Assembly (NCBI GenBank): GCA_012934845.2
Contig: WNNJ02000260.1
Coordinates: 19,447-83,446, forward strand
Origin: Pomphorhynchus laevis
Lineage: Eukaryota > Acanthocephala > Palaeacanthocephala > Echinorhynchida > Pomphorhynchidae
DNA length: 64,000 nt
Direction of reading: 5' to 3'
Shown: in pieces, positions 40,409-50,935 of the stretch
How the letters are laid out: every line of letters starts with the position of its first letter
Numbering within the stretch: position 1 is the first letter of the stretch
Translations under genes and position numbers: made by a program
The notes under the pieces: model-generated
The model's database searches: none
What the model was told of the DNA's origin: nothing
The model's input: the letters and a program-made list of their open reading frames with translations, nothing else

Positions 40409-43287
40409 TTGGACATCTAGTGGATATATGTTTGGAAAGGAAGTTGCCATCTAATTGTTCAGAGAGAATATGTAATAATGAATGTCCTCTGGTGGTAGGT
40501 TACTCCAATATCAGAAGCTTACCTGCTCAATTGTCTGAAGTGCAGCAGTTTATATCTTTTAAAGATTTTGACGTGTTTTGCATTTCTGAGTCATGGCTTC
40601 ATTATCAAATTAATGATGACCTTATGGCTATCTCTGGGTATCGACTTTTGAGAGCAGATAGAGTTGCAGGTCGTCGTGGCGGGGGTGTTGCTGCTTATAT
40701 TAAAAACACCTTATCAATTACGAAGATTACTGAATTGTGCGATGATCACTATTCATTCGAGTTATTGTCATTCTGCGTCAATGATACTCATTGTTCAATA
40801 GATATCTGCGTCGTATACAGATCACCCTCAGTTCATACACAGTTAGATCTTCTGAAAAATCAGTTAAGATCATTCTGCTCCTCAAATTATTTCTTCCTTA
40901 TTGGGGATTTTAATCTTCCTCAAGTTAACTGGATTAGTAACAACCGGTATTACTATAATGTCGAAAACTGCGAGCTTGCTGAATTCTTGCTGGCAGAGCT
41001 TCTCCTGATCCAACATATTAATCAGCCAACATGTATATCGTCTCAACCAGAGACAATATTAGATCTTGGGTTTACCAAGCGCATTGAAGATGTAATCAGA
41101 GTTGATTTCGAGTCTCCTTTAGGAACCAGTGACCATTGTGTGATTTCAGTACAGATTGCTCACACTTTACAACGACGATCTAAGTGCAGTGGCATCGGAA
41201 AGCGTAATTGGAATCGAGTAAATGTGGAAGATCTCCAACTCTATAGTCATCAGCTGAACTTCGGATCTGCTGATCTTCCAATTGATGATCATTTATCGTT
41301 AGTGACCAGTAACCTCATAACCATTTCGGATACGTTTGCACCAATAAGAAATAGGGCTTACAAGACGACAACGCCATTGTGGTTCGACAATGAGTTGGAG
41401 ACTACGATAAAGGAAAGAAATCGATTATGGCGAATCTCTCAACGTAACACTGTTACGCACCGTGAGTACAAAACTCTTCGCAATCTATGCAACCAACTAA
41501 AACGCTCAAAAAGAAAAACATTTGAAGAGGGTATTGCTTCTGACATTAACAGGTCACCTAAACGTTTTTGGGCATACGTTAGACATCGTCGAATCCTACC
41601 TTCTACGATTAATTGTGTACGTTTAGAAAGTGGTGATGTAGTTGACAAGGAGGCTATTGTGGAAGCTCTTGCAAGCAGTTTTGTAGTATCTCCATCCTCG
41701 CAATCGAATATTGACCAGATACAGTACCCGCCCAACTTACAATCTAACTTACCAATATCTCCTATTAATGTCATTGAAGTTCAGTCTGAACTCCATAAAT
41801 TAAATAGTTTTGGCTCTGCAGGACCAGATGGTGTATCCCCTTTTCTTTTGCGTACTCTGTCGCACATTATTGCTCCAAGCCTTACGTCTCTATTTCATCG
41901 AAGCTTACAGTATTCGTGGATTCCTGATGATTGGAAAAGGGCAATTGTTGTACCTATTCCAAAGAAACAGTTGGCACTAACTTGTTCAGATTTTAGACCA
42001 ATTAGTCTTACCAGTGTTATTTCTAAAATTATGGAGAGACTCATTGCGAAGAGAATACGTGAACATCTAAATTTATATCAAATTCTTGATGATTCTCAGC
42101 ACGGCTTCCGACCTGGTCGCTCGTGCCTAACTAATCTGTTGAATGCTCGCGAACATTGGGTAGCTGCTCTTAGTTCGGGTCTTACAGTTGATATAATATT
42201 TCTTGATTTCTCTAAGGCCTTTGATAGAGTTCCACATGCTGGTTTAGATTCACTACTACGTCATTACGGTGTACCTACGACAATTTGCAACTGGATTAAG
42301 ACATTTCTCGAGGATCGATCATTCGTTGTGCGATTAGATGAAGTTTTGTCAACAGCTCGACGTGTTCATTCGGGTGTTCCTCAGGGCACGGTCCTAGGTC
42401 CACTTCTCTTTATCATCTTTTTGAATGACCTACTCCTAAGGTTAAAGTGTCCTCACCTGGCATTTGCTGACGATGTTAAAATATGGGCAACAACCCAAAA
42501 CGAGGCGGATTGTGAATTTTTACAATGTGACCTTAACCGTATCGGGACTTGGTGTAATAGCACTGGCTTGATACTCAACGCGACAAAATGTGTATGGATC
42601 AGATTGGGTAGAGATAAAACTCATTTCGATTACAAAATAAATGGACACTCAATCAAGCGAGTCTCAGAACATCCCGACCTGGGAGTGATAATTCACGAAT
42701 CGCTAAAGACAAGAGCAAATAGTGATCACGCGCGGTTAAAAGCGATACGTGCCTTATACTGCATAAAAATGACTTTTGCAAAATTATCGCCGCAAATCTT
42801 CGCCAAACTTTATTGTGCCCTAGTAAGACCACATCTTGAGTATTGTGTACAGGCAACCTTTCCAACGACCAGGAGTGAGTTGAATAACTTGGAAAGTGTA
42901 ATGAGACGAGCTTCTCGGATGTGTTGTCAAGGAAGCTTTATTTCAAGATTAAGATGTTTGAACGTTTTATCAGTGAGGTATCGGTATCTTTTTCTTGATC
43001 TGATTACACTTTGGAAAATTGTACATTCAGCTGATGGCTTTCCTTTGGGTGTAGTTAGATTTCGAGATAATTCGAGATTGCGAGGCCATTGTAAGATGCT
43101 TTTTAAAAAATTACCGGGTAAGCTGCGAAAATTTTACAGACTGTCTGAACGGGCAGTAGATGTTTGGAATAGTTTGCCTGAACCTATCGCTGCCATCACC
43201 AATTTCCTCGCTTTCAAAAACAGGGTTCGACGTTGGATATACGTCCAGGCTGATTTGTCACCTTTTCTAACCTACCCATTTGGTTGA
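40405..43287 (+). CDS. CR1-like ORF2: EEP endonuclease and reverse transcriptase, 960 aa
   Basis: I chose the ATG at 40405 because it forms ATGA with the ORF1 stop; the frame is open from 40321, giving up to 988 residues. The endonuclease motifs are YSNIRSLPAQL, FCISESWLH, FLIGDFNLPQVNW and GTSDHCVISV. The RT motifs are SDFRPISLTSVISKIMERL, DIIFLDFSKAFDRVPH, VHSGVPQGTVLGPLLFIIF and LAFADDVKIWA (the catalytic ADD is intact). The C-terminus has a conserved LYCALVRPHLEYCVQ region. The endonuclease nicks the target and the RT primes from it. All catalytic residues I can check are present, so this copy may be competent. Confidence 0.9.
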   Translation: MIGHLVDICLERKLPSNCSERICNNECPLVVGYSNIRSLPAQLSEVQQFISFKDFDVFCISESWLHYQINDDLMAISGYRLLRADRVAGRRGGGVAAYIKNTLSITKITELCDDHYSFELLSFCVNDTHCSIDICVVYRSPSVHTQLDLLKNQLRSFCSSNYFFLIGDFNLPQVNWISNNRYYYNVENCELAEFLLAELLLIQHINQPTCISSQPETILDLGFTKRIEDVIRVDFESPLGTSDHCVISVQIAHTLQRRSKCSGIGKRNWNRVNVEDLQLYSHQLNFGSADLPIDDHLSLVTSNLITISDTFAPIRNRAYKTTTPLWFDNELETTIKERNRLWRISQRNTVTHREYKTLRNLCNQLKRSKRKTFEEGIASDINRSPKRFWAYVRHRRILPSTINCVRLESGDVVDKEAIVEALASSFVVSPSSQSNIDQIQYPPNLQSNLPISPINVIEVQSELHKLNSFGSAGPDGVSPFLLRTLSHIIAPSLTSLFHRSLQYSWIPDDWKRAIVVPIPKKQLALTCSDFRPISLTSVISKIMERLIAKRIREHLNLYQILDDSQHGFRPGRSCLTNLLNAREHWVAALSSGLTVDIIFLDFSKAFDRVPHAGLDSLLRHYGVPTTICNWIKTFLEDRSFVVRLDEVLSTARRVHSGVPQGTVLGPLLFIIFLNDLLLRLKCPHLAFADDVKIWATTQNEADCEFLQCDLNRIGTWCNSTGLILNATKCVWIRLGRDKTHFDYKINGHSIKRVSEHPDLGVIIHESLKTRANSDHARLKAIRALYCIKMTFAKLSPQIFAKLYCALVRPHLEYCVQATFPTTRSELNNLESVMRRASRMCCQGSFISRLRCLNVLSVRYRYLFLDLITLWKIVHSADGFPLGVVRFRDNSRLRGHCKMLFKKLPGKLRKFYRLSERAVDVWNSLPEPIAAITNFLAFKNRVRRWIYVQADLSPFLTYPFG

Positions 43288-43369
43288 TCTTTTTTTCTGT
43301 ATTGTGTGATCGGCTTAAAGCCTTATGGCTAAGTCTGAACTTGATAATAATAATAATAATAATAAATGA

Positions 43370-45370
43370 AAGTGACATTATTCGTGCATGTAAACGGACT
43401 GTGGTTCATCGGGACTTGACTCGATTGCATGGCGACGTATGCTTACAAATTACGGATCCAGTTCTCGTGTTCTTGCAAAATCGCTCTCAGATTTTGCCAC
43501 ACGACTATCCATTGATATAATTCCATCAAGAACGTTGGATGATTTTGTTACATGCTGACTTGTTGCTCTCAAAATGAAGAATGATGGTGTAAGACCAATT
43601 GCTGTTTGCGATGTTGCGAGGAGAATAATATGCAAGAAAATCTTAGATATAATAAAATTTGGCAAGCAATATATTGCCTAGACTTAATCAGTTGGCTGCG
43701 TCTCAGAAGAGTAATATCGACATTGCTATTCAATCATTACAAAAAGGGTATAACTCTGATCCGAATTTTTGGCTGTTGGCGCGTCCAATGCGTTGAATCA
43801 AATGAATAAAAAGATTGCACTTCACAGTATTGAGTATACTTATCCTGCATTATCTTGCACACTTCAAAATATATACGATTATTCTGCTGAAATTATTTTA
43901 TGTAAGACAGTATCGTATCATTTGAAGGTTTTACCTAGGGTGATCCTTTCGCTGTGGCCGGATTTTCAATGACCCATACCAATTATTAAAAAAATTCGTA
44001 TGTCCGCACCGAACATAATCCAAAGATGGTTCGAAGGAGATGAGAGTTTTGTAGATACTATCAATTATCTCAAATGCGTTTGGGACGTTTTAATAAACAT
44101 CGGTCCATATTATGGTTACTTCGTAAACGAATTCAAAGACAGCTGTTATCTCACGTAGTAATAAACAAGGAATTACTTCCTAGTACTAATATTAATACGA
44201 ATTCACCAGGCATTGAGATTCATGGTATTCCTATAAGGAACCCCAACATACGTCTCGACCTTTACACATCTAAAGATCACTAAGTGGTTAGCTTCAATCA
44301 AGCGACCGTGTCCTGTGGTCGAGATTGATCCCCATATTGCATATATGAGCCTCACTAAATCTGTTCAGATGAAATGGAACTACTAAACTCGCACTATTCT
44401 ATGAAAGATCCCAAATTGATCTAACTTAAATTTATGATCGAGAACAAATTATTTCCAACCCTACTAAGGCAAAAGGTAGATGATAATTGGAATCTGATTA
44501 TCATCATGCCGATAAAGTTAGGTGGATAAGGAATATCTGATCCAATGTTTACAGTTTTTTGGACTATTACAGCTCACAGACGATGTGCGAAACCTTCGAA
44601 ACTGGTGTGAGAGGTAATGAGCTCCACAGCATTTACGACATTGCACTACGCCGCCTTACATCTAATGGAATCACCTCTTTTCGAAATAGACTGCAGCAAT
44701 CACCCCTATTAACGAACCCTATCATTGTTAACGGCCTTGCGCATATTTGTCGGGACGGCACTTCTTCCTGGTTGAGTGCGTTATTGTTACCAATTGACAA
44801 TGTCGGATTGTCTCCTCGTGAGTTTACTGATGCGTACTCGATATGGATGAACTGCAGTAGATTTAGTCGAGAACTTGTGCAATTGCGGCACAAGTGTAGA
44901 TCTGCCACACGCTAATAGCTGCTAGAAAAGCGGGCTTTCTATGATCCGACGGGACTTGATTCGTAATTTAAAGTATTTACGGAAGTATTTCCTTGTGTAA
45001 AAATTAACCAACATTATCTCCCGTACCGACGGGATTTTCAATGGAATCAACAACAACCACTCTAGATTCGAATGCACGATTGAACATTTCCTGTATGGGT
45101 TGAGAGGATCAAGATTTGAACAGACATTTTACGATGTCACTATTTTCTCTACTGTTGCTCAATCATATGTCAACCGCAACCAATTAGCTGTGATACTGAC
45201 AGACTTATCGAGACGATCGCAACGAAGATGTCGCAGAGACGCACTTTAACTTATTTAGACAATGTTACTAAGATAAATAGAAAGTTGTCTTTTGAACTTG
45301 CGCGTGTATTATATGCTTGCATACGCACGGCAGGTCGGGCAGTGGAATACCGACTTTTTACCAAAGAATG
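43370..45370 (+). pseudogene. REL-RT relic, heavily frameshifted
   Basis: Frames in order: VLAKSLSDFATRLSIDIIPS, LKMKNDGVRPIAVCDVARRI (the (K/N)DGVRPIAV motif of this RT family), then long stretches without clear motifs, then TSFRNRLQQSPLLTNPIIVN and SWLSALLLPIDNVGLSPREF followed by TDAYSIWMN, which matches the conserved segment before the nuclease zinc cluster. Catalytic parts are missing or unreadable. The CR1-like element at 39.1-43.37 kb sits at its 5' side. Confidence 0.5.
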
Positions 45371-45599
45371 ATAATCAGGTTTTCATGTATTATTTACAAT
45401 TCTATTAAACATTACGCCCCATTCGAGGATAACGTTTTTTGTAAATTTTTCAAAGAAATTCATTTACTTAGAAATACTAAATAAATAATGCAAAAATATT
45501 TTTATATAAAAACGTTTATCGTTGATTGTGGATTATCATTGATCGCACGATATTTCGTAAGGCTCCGTTTTATTTTCTCTTTTGCTCTTTTCTTTTTGG

Positions 45600-46330
45600 C
45601 GCCTTGTATGTTATAATTCATGACTAACTTTTATCTGAATCTAACGAAGTATGCCTATGTTATCATCATATACTCCCACGCGCATTGTATCTGTATCCAC
45701 GATCTCGCTACTTCCACAAATTGTCTTATGTCTATCTCTAACTATCTTTCCTCCCTTCGACTCGCTCCTAATAATGAAAAGTTTAAAATCAAGTGGATCA
45801 ACCCTCATCATTTCGACATTAATCCATCTACATTATTTATTAATTCGATCATTCTACCAATTGTTGACAGTCTGAGATTTTTCCGTTTTCACTTCGACTA
45901 TTATCGATCCCTCAAACATTCTCATGACAAACTTCACTCTTCGTTCTTATTCCTCGTGATCTCGACGCATTCGTAGAATCATAAACTTCCGTTCTTGTCT
46001 CGGTCTTATTCCCCTTTTCTTCTAGAATCACTATTGGCTTAGCATTTTTGGCAACTCTTCCAATTCTACGCTTATACCTATCTAACGTATCATAAACTCT
46101 GCTGCTCGTTTCCTCTTACGCCTTCCTGCTTCGACCATATCTGTCTTCAACGTTCCATTTTTATCATGGCCCATTATTAATCTTCGTATTGAATTTCGTT
46201 TGCGTATTGCAACCTTTCGTCTACTTTTTTGTCACTCCCCATCCTACTTACACCTTGCTTATATTGATGATTCGCGCTCTGCCTTCTTGACTCTGTGATC
46301 AAGTAATTCTCTACTTATCCACGTCCCCCA
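45600..46330 (+). pseudogene. L2-like RT C-terminal relic
   Basis: NYLSSLRLAPNNEKFKIKWI followed by NPHHFDINPSTLFINSIILP and VDSLRFFRF corresponds to the LN..KTEFL.....P..L.I.P.....G..I.PV.SVR.LG..FD segment of L2-group RTs. The frame continues, broken, with C-rich text to about 46330. The FADD motif is lost upstream. It may be from the same family as 25200-26612. Confidence 0.5.
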
Positions 46331-46531
46331 GCACTGAACCAACTATGCCCTCCGATATAATTAGTGATATAATTATCACTAATTATATAAACAGTGTATA
46401 TAGTATTCGGTGAGTTTCGAATATACTATATTATACAGTATATATAGTATTCGGTGAGTTTTAAAATATTACGTAAAATTAAATATACAGTGTATAATTA
46501 AATATACAGTGCAAATTATGATAGTTTGCAC

Positions 46532-46556
46532 TGAAGAAGAGCATAAGCTCGAAACG
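46532..46556 (+). ncRNA. Hammerhead-core-like motif
   Basis: CTGAAGA, A, stem II GAGC - ATAA - GCTC, then GAAAC followed by GTTTGCTGAAAT. Stem II is a perfect 4-bp helix with a tetraloop. One extra A between the core and stem II deviates from consensus. It lies 120 bp upstream of the Gypsy 5' LTR. Confidence 0.45.
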
Positions 46557-46673
46557 TTTGCTGAAATTAAATAAATAATAAACATTGCCTTTTTCTGGCT
46601 TTATTAATTTAATTCAATTAGATTAAATATTAAAGCGTATTAAAATGACCCTGGATTGTAGTTTGTTTTATAA

Positions 46674-46678
46674 ATACC
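46674..46678 (+). repeat. Target-site duplication of the Gypsy element, left
   Basis: ATACC immediately before the 5' LTR. The partner is at 54445-54449. Confidence 0.85.
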
Positions 46679-46807
46679 TGTTACATACAGCATTATGCGC
46701 ATCATCACAATGAACAGCACAAATACTGCAAACAATTGTATGAATAACAACAGCGGCACCCTTTATTGTAGTACTATATAAACGGATTTGCTAATATTAT
46801 TGTCGTT
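46679..46807 (+). repeat. Gypsy 5' LTR, part 1
   Basis: Matches 54234-54362 of the 3' LTR with five differences. It includes the TATA box at 46775-46781. It ends at TTATTGTCGTT, where the first insertion begins. Confidence 0.9.
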
Positions 46808-47590
46808 CGTTTGCATCCTAGGTCAGATATGGCCAGGTGTTTCAAATTAGTTAGAAAAGGGCTCCGTATGTTTGAAAGAGCGAGACGATTAAATGCCGGT
46901 TTGGGTAGATGTGTAATTGTGCTCAATGCGTTTGTATTGAGCGGATTGTACTTCTACTCAAACAATTGCCCTCCAGAACAACGATATATATTTTTAAAAC
47001 GATTATTAATTTTAATAAATAAATTTTTTATGAATGAAATTGAAATTAAAAATAAATTAATTAAAAAATATGTTTTATTTTACAATTTAAAAATCAAATG
47101 TTTTGAATAATTTTTTGATTATCTTGTCTGAAATTTGTTTGATTATTTTTCTAAATTTGGATGTATATATTAATTTTATATTGCGCTTGCCTACAAGTAC
47201 TTTGTCAGAGAAATTAGAGAAATTAAGAAAAGTATAATTAAATGTATTATATCTTCATTTTTTGTCATTGTTCAAATAATTTTGAGATAATGTTAAAATA
47301 TTTTTTATTTTATTGGTAATATCAATTTTATCCAAATTTTGTTTTTTTATAATGATTTAGAATTTTTATTTTTTAGAATTGAATTTTAGCAATTTATTAT
47401 TTTGAATTTTTGTTTAAAATTCTTATCCTCGACATCCAACCAAAGAAATCTCAATCGAAACCTGCAAAAAGAAAGAAAAATGAAAGGAAACTCGATTGGG
47501 GCTCCATACTTGGCTGGTGTCGAAAAAGTCAGAAAAAACGAAAATATATATGAATTTTGTGTTTTTTACTTTAATAAATCATTAATTTTT
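46808..47590 (+). mobile_element. 5'-truncated non-LTR insertion in the LTR
   Basis: 783 bp flanked by the 11-bp duplication TTATTGTCGTT (46797-46807 and 47591-47601). It starts inside a coding frame (MARCFKLVRKGLRMFERARR ... VLSGLYFYSNNCPPEQRYIF, stop at 47108-47110) that resembles the C-terminal end of the Jockey-like ORF2 ([21 protein letters not shown]), followed by an AT-rich 3' region ending TTTAATAAATCATTAATTTT. Truncation plus a duplication of this length is the mark of target-primed insertion. Confidence 0.7.
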
Positions 47591-47601
47591 TTATTGTCGT
47601 T

Positions 47602-47642
47602 GTTTTTCCAGTGTTTATATTCAATAAGAAACAAACTTTTAC
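47602..47642 (+). repeat. Gypsy 5' LTR, part 2
   Basis: GTTTTTCCAGTGTTTATATT followed by CAATAAGAAACAAACTTTTAC, matching the 3' LTR middle with about five differences. It ends at the second insertion. Confidence 0.85.
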
Positions 47643-49808
47643 TATGCCTTCAATACGCTGAGCCGCAGATCCTTTATTGACGCTGTAAGGAGTGAGTTCC
47701 CTGAAATAAGTAGGTGGATATCCTGGTGCTATGGATCTGGTTCAAACCTTCGATTTGGGAACATGGAGCCTCTTCAATCCTTGAGCGGAGTGCAACAAGG
47801 GGATCCTCTTGGTCCCTTATTGTTTTGCCTAGCTTTGAAACCGATAATCGCCTCAATATCTACAATCGAGGGGATCGGCTTAAACTTGTGGTACCTCGAT
47901 GACGGCATAGTGGGCGGAAGACCAGAGGCTGTTGGCAAAGCATTATCTCTGCTCTCTTTAGATTTTCCAGCGATTGGGTTGTCGTTAAACTGGAAAAAGA
48001 CCGAACTGATAGGAAAGGCTAGTAATATCGATCTGGTAAAGAGATTATGCCCAGGGATTACTTTGGTTAATTCAACAGACAACTTCACAATTCTAGGGAG
48101 CCCTGTCGGTTCCCAGGAACACTGCTCATCACACCTCATTAATAAGGTACTCCCGGCACTGCAACTTGACCTAAAGACACTAGAAAACTTGCCGGACCCT
48201 CAGGTTGCTTTCATCCTGCTGCGCAATTGCGCATCTGCCGCACGAGTAAATCATCTGATGCGTACGGTAGATCCCGCCTTCGCTCAAAAATTTTTCCGGC
48301 TTTTCGATGACTTGGTCTTAGATTGCTTCAGCAATATAACGTCTATTCACCCGGACAAGAAAACATGGTCACAAGCTTGCTTACCCCTGAAGATGGGAGG
48401 ATTGGGCCTTCGAAGCTGTGTCGAACACTCCGCAGCGGCGTTTCTTTCAAGTGTGGATATGGTCGCTAAACAATCGAACCTCGACCCTTACTCTTTCCCC
48501 AGTTTTGAATCTGCAATTTCTAACTTTCCGCATGATGACAGAGGACTACAATCAAATCAACGGGGTCTTTCTCACAGCATCGACGAGACTTCGCGTCGCA
48601 AGCTATTGGAAAGCGTCGATTGCTCCAATTCAGCCAGATTATTGGCAGTTTCGCGTCCGCATGCGTGTGCATGGCTGCAGGCTATACCAAACAAAGCCAC
48701 GCTTATGAATCTTGCGCCGAATGAATTTGTGGTGTTGCTTCGTATGTGGTTGGGAATGCCGCTCTGTAAGGGTGACTACCGTTGCAGACGCTGCCTTAGA
48801 ATGGCAGACAAGTTTGGTTTCCACGCCCTAACCTGTCAATTTGGCGGGTACCCCGGTATTCGACACGATGGACTTCGAGACACAATATTTCAGGCGGCAG
48901 TTTCTGCAGGACTGAGAGTCGCGAAGGAGGTACCCAATCTCGTGCGCAACTTACGAGAGAGACCAGCCGACATTTTGATTTACGAGGATCCCCCTCTAGC
49001 AGTCGATTTTGCGGTGACAAACCCTCTGCAAAATGCCTACGTTTCCATGGCTGCTAAGATTCCTGGATATGCTGCAGACAGATATGCAGCATGTGTCAAG
49101 GACCGAAAATACAAGCGGAAAATGGAGGAAAGCGGGTATTGTTTCTCGGCCGCAGTTATAGAGACATATGGAGGTTGGAACGCCCAGGGGGAAAAACTTG
49201 TCAGATTCATTGCCCGATCTATGTCTTGGCGAGGCAATATTTCGTATAGCAAGGCGGCAAACCAGCTCTTTCAGCGTGTCTCGATCTCCCTGATGAGAGG
49301 GAATGCCAAAGCGATTCTCAAGAGCCTCGAAGATTTGGGGAGACCTATAATAGAAAGCAGTGTTGGTCTTTACGACGACCCAACCCCGCGTCTCAACCCT
49401 TCGGAATTTCTTACTCAGGTGGCAGCCTTATCCGAAGAAATCGTCATTCGAGAAACCATCCTTCCTACAGTCAGAAATGTGGACATCCATATCAATGATG
49501 TCCAACCTACTTCATCTGATGTGGATTCTTTTCGATCACCAAGCAATAGACAAACAGCTTATGCAACAACAGCATCTCAAAATTTACAATGCTCAAATCA
49601 AGATTATACTACTTCGTTGTTTCAACCATTAGATCGTCTTCATCTCCAGCAACATCAGCCGACAAATCAACAACCAAACCAAACTCAAGAACAACTTTAT
49701 GCATCCGAACTTGAAAAAATGCAGACAGTGGGATTCCATAGCCGTGATGCCAATCTTGAAGCGCTTGTTGCATCTATGGGGGGACGCAAAAATGGCTGTA
49801 GAACATAA
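47643..49808 (+). CDS. REL-RT ORF, C-terminal 721 residues: reverse transcriptase and PD-(D/E)XK-like nuclease
   Basis: Open from the truncation point: YAFNTLSRRSFIDAVRSEF (RT motif A without its aspartate), SLSGVQQGDPLGPLLFCLAL (motif B), LNLWYLDDGIVGG (catalytic YLDD), SLNWKKTELIGK (motif D), then a thumb/linker, ACAWLQAIPNKATLMNLAP, a zinc-like cluster C-R-R-C ... H-A-L-T-C, RHDGLRDTIF, RPADILIYEDPPLAVDFAVT (PD-(D/E)XK-like), and a Gln-rich tail. The layout parallels R2-group elements, where an RT is followed by a CCHC cluster and a restriction-like nuclease; the assignment to that group is inference. As a truncated copy it lacks a start codon and cannot move by itself. The first ATG is at 47763. 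Confidence 0.8.
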   Translation, partial: YAFNTLSRRSFIDAVRSEFPEISRWISWCYGSGSNLRFGNMEPLQSLSGVQQGDPLGPLLFCLALKPIIASISTIEGIGLNLWYLDDGIVGGRPEAVGKALSLLSLDFPAIGLSLNWKKTELIGKASNIDLVKRLCPGITLVNSTDNFTILGSPVGSQEHCSSHLINKVLPALQLDLKTLENLPDPQVAFILLRNCASAARVNHLMRTVDPAFAQKFFRLFDDLVLDCFSNITSIHPDKKTWSQACLPLKMGGLGLRSCVEHSAAAFLSSVDMVAKQSNLDPYSFPSFESAISNFPHDDRGLQSNQRGLSHSIDETSRRKLLESVDCSNSARLLAVSRPHACAWLQAIPNKATLMNLAPNEFVVLLRMWLGMPLCKGDYRCRRCLRMADKFGFHALTCQFGGYPGIRHDGLRDTIFQAAVSAGLRVAKEVPNLVRNLRERPADILIYEDPPLAVDFAVTNPLQNAYVSMAAKIPGYAADRYAACVKDRKYKRKMEESGYCFSAAVIETYGGWNAQGEKLVRFIARSMSWRGNISYSKAANQLFQRVSISLMRGNAKAILKSLEDLGRPIIESSVGLYDDPTPRLNPSEFLTQVAALSEEIVIRETILPTVRNVDIHINDVQPTSSDVDSFRSPSNRQTAYATTASQNLQCSNQDYTTSLFQPLDRLHLQQHQPTNQQPNQTQEQLYASELEKMQTVGFHSRDANLEALVASMGGRKNGCRT

Positions 49809-49875
49809 TGAAGACTCTTGACTTTTACCAGTTGTTATGCCGATTTTTCGTTTAATTTGCTTTTACGTTATTGTT
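47643..49875 (+). mobile_element. 5'-truncated REL-RT retrotransposon insertion
   Basis: 2233 bp flanked by the 9-bp duplication AACTTTTAC (47634-47642 and 49876-49884). The element starts in the middle of RT motif A and its frame stays open to the natural stop. It ends with CGTTTAATTTGCTTTTACGT and TATTGTT. This is the best-preserved REL-RT in the window and is younger than the Gypsy element it split. Confidence 0.85.
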
Positions 49876-49884
49876 AACTTTTAC

Positions 49885-49925
49885 TTGTTTTCTGTTGCTC
49901 TAAATTGGTTTCGTTCAACATGACA
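49885..49925 (+). repeat. Gypsy 5' LTR, part 3
   Basis: TTGTTTTCTGTTGCTC through CGTTCAACATGACA, matching the 3' LTR end with one difference. The next bases, TCTGGCGACGAGAG (49926 on), are in the position of the tRNA primer-binding site, as in insect Gypsy elements. Confidence 0.85.
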
Positions 49926-49982
49926 TCTGGCGACGAGAGTGAGATATCAATACGCGAACTGATTCTGCAGCAGAATTAATTA

Positions 49983-50935
49983 ATGAAAATGGTTATCAAG
50001 CAGATGGAAGAAATAGACGACAATTTGAAGAGATTGTCGGAAATAGATGATCATCCAAATCAGCAAAGCACTCAATCAACAGCCGTAAACAATCAAGTTA
50101 GTATTTTACCATTTCGTAGATTTAACGGTAAATCAGAGAGTTGGCGAAATTACTTATCGCAAACAACGTTATATTTTGATGAATGCGGTATTAAAGATTC
50201 ACAAAAAAAGAAAACAAAATTTTATCATGGTTGAGCCCCGAGATGTTCGATGTTGTTAGAAAGGCGACTACGACACGTGAAATAAACGAGATGACCTTCG
50301 ACGAAGTCGTTGAAATATTGAATAAACATTACTCAAGACGAGTGCACGAAATATCTACAAGATTCAATTTTATGTCGATACGCAATAAAGATAAAGAAAC
50401 ATACAACGAATAGGTCAACAACCTCGAAGGTGCTGCACGAGATTGTAACTTCTTCAATCCTACTATTAAAGATGAAGCATCAGCAATAGCAGACAGAATC
50501 CGAGATATGATCGCTATGTACTCACCAGACGAATATATTCGTAAATCAGCCTTACGACACGAGGCACTCACGTTGGAACAACTTATTGATATCACGACGA
50601 ACTATGAAATAATGAGTCGAGCATCGACGTTGATCAAGCAAAATGAGAATCAGGATACTTCAGATGAAATCATGTATAGCAACAATACACAGAAAGATAA
50701 CATCGCAGATACAACACCTCAAACATGCAATGATCAGGATGAAATATATATTTCAATCGCAAACAAAAACAATTCGGTAGTCGTATAGAAAAATATACAC
50801 AAAGGTGTCGTAATTGTGGGAACACACATACGTCAAATCAATATTGTCCGGCAAAAGGAAAGAAATGTTTTAATTGTCAAAAAGAAGGGCATTTTGCAAG
50901 GTTGTGCAGATCGAAACAAATAAGAATGTTACACC
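49983..50935 (+). pseudogene. Gypsy gag, frameshifted
   Basis: It starts MKMVIKQMEEIDDNLKRLSE and shows the capsid-like FNGKSESWRNYLSQTTLYFD. After a frameshift at about 50225 it continues with VVRKATTTREINEMTFDEVV and ALTLEQLIDITTNYEI, and then two zinc knuckles (CRNCGNTHTSNQYC and CFNCQKEGHFARLC, about 50811-50915). One internal TAG at about 50411 and a stop before the knuckles break it. Gag forms the particle in which reverse transcription occurs. Confidence 0.8.

Larger units (their letters stand above)
39050..43366 (+). mobile_element. CR1-like non-LTR retrotransposon, both ORFs intact
   Basis: Two overlapping complete ORFs are followed by a short 3' region and an (ATA)n microsatellite tail (43344-43365), the usual 3' end of CR1/L2-group elements. 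The 5' boundary is uncertain: a 5' UTR of at least 100 bp precedes ORF1. No target-site duplication was found by eye, which is normal for this group. It has inserted into an older REL-RT relic that continues at 43370. Confidence 0.8.

Noticed and set aside
39000-43400. A target-site duplication for the CR1-like element
   Set aside because: No repeat longer than chance was found between the 3' flank after the (ATA)n tail and the region upstream of ORF1.
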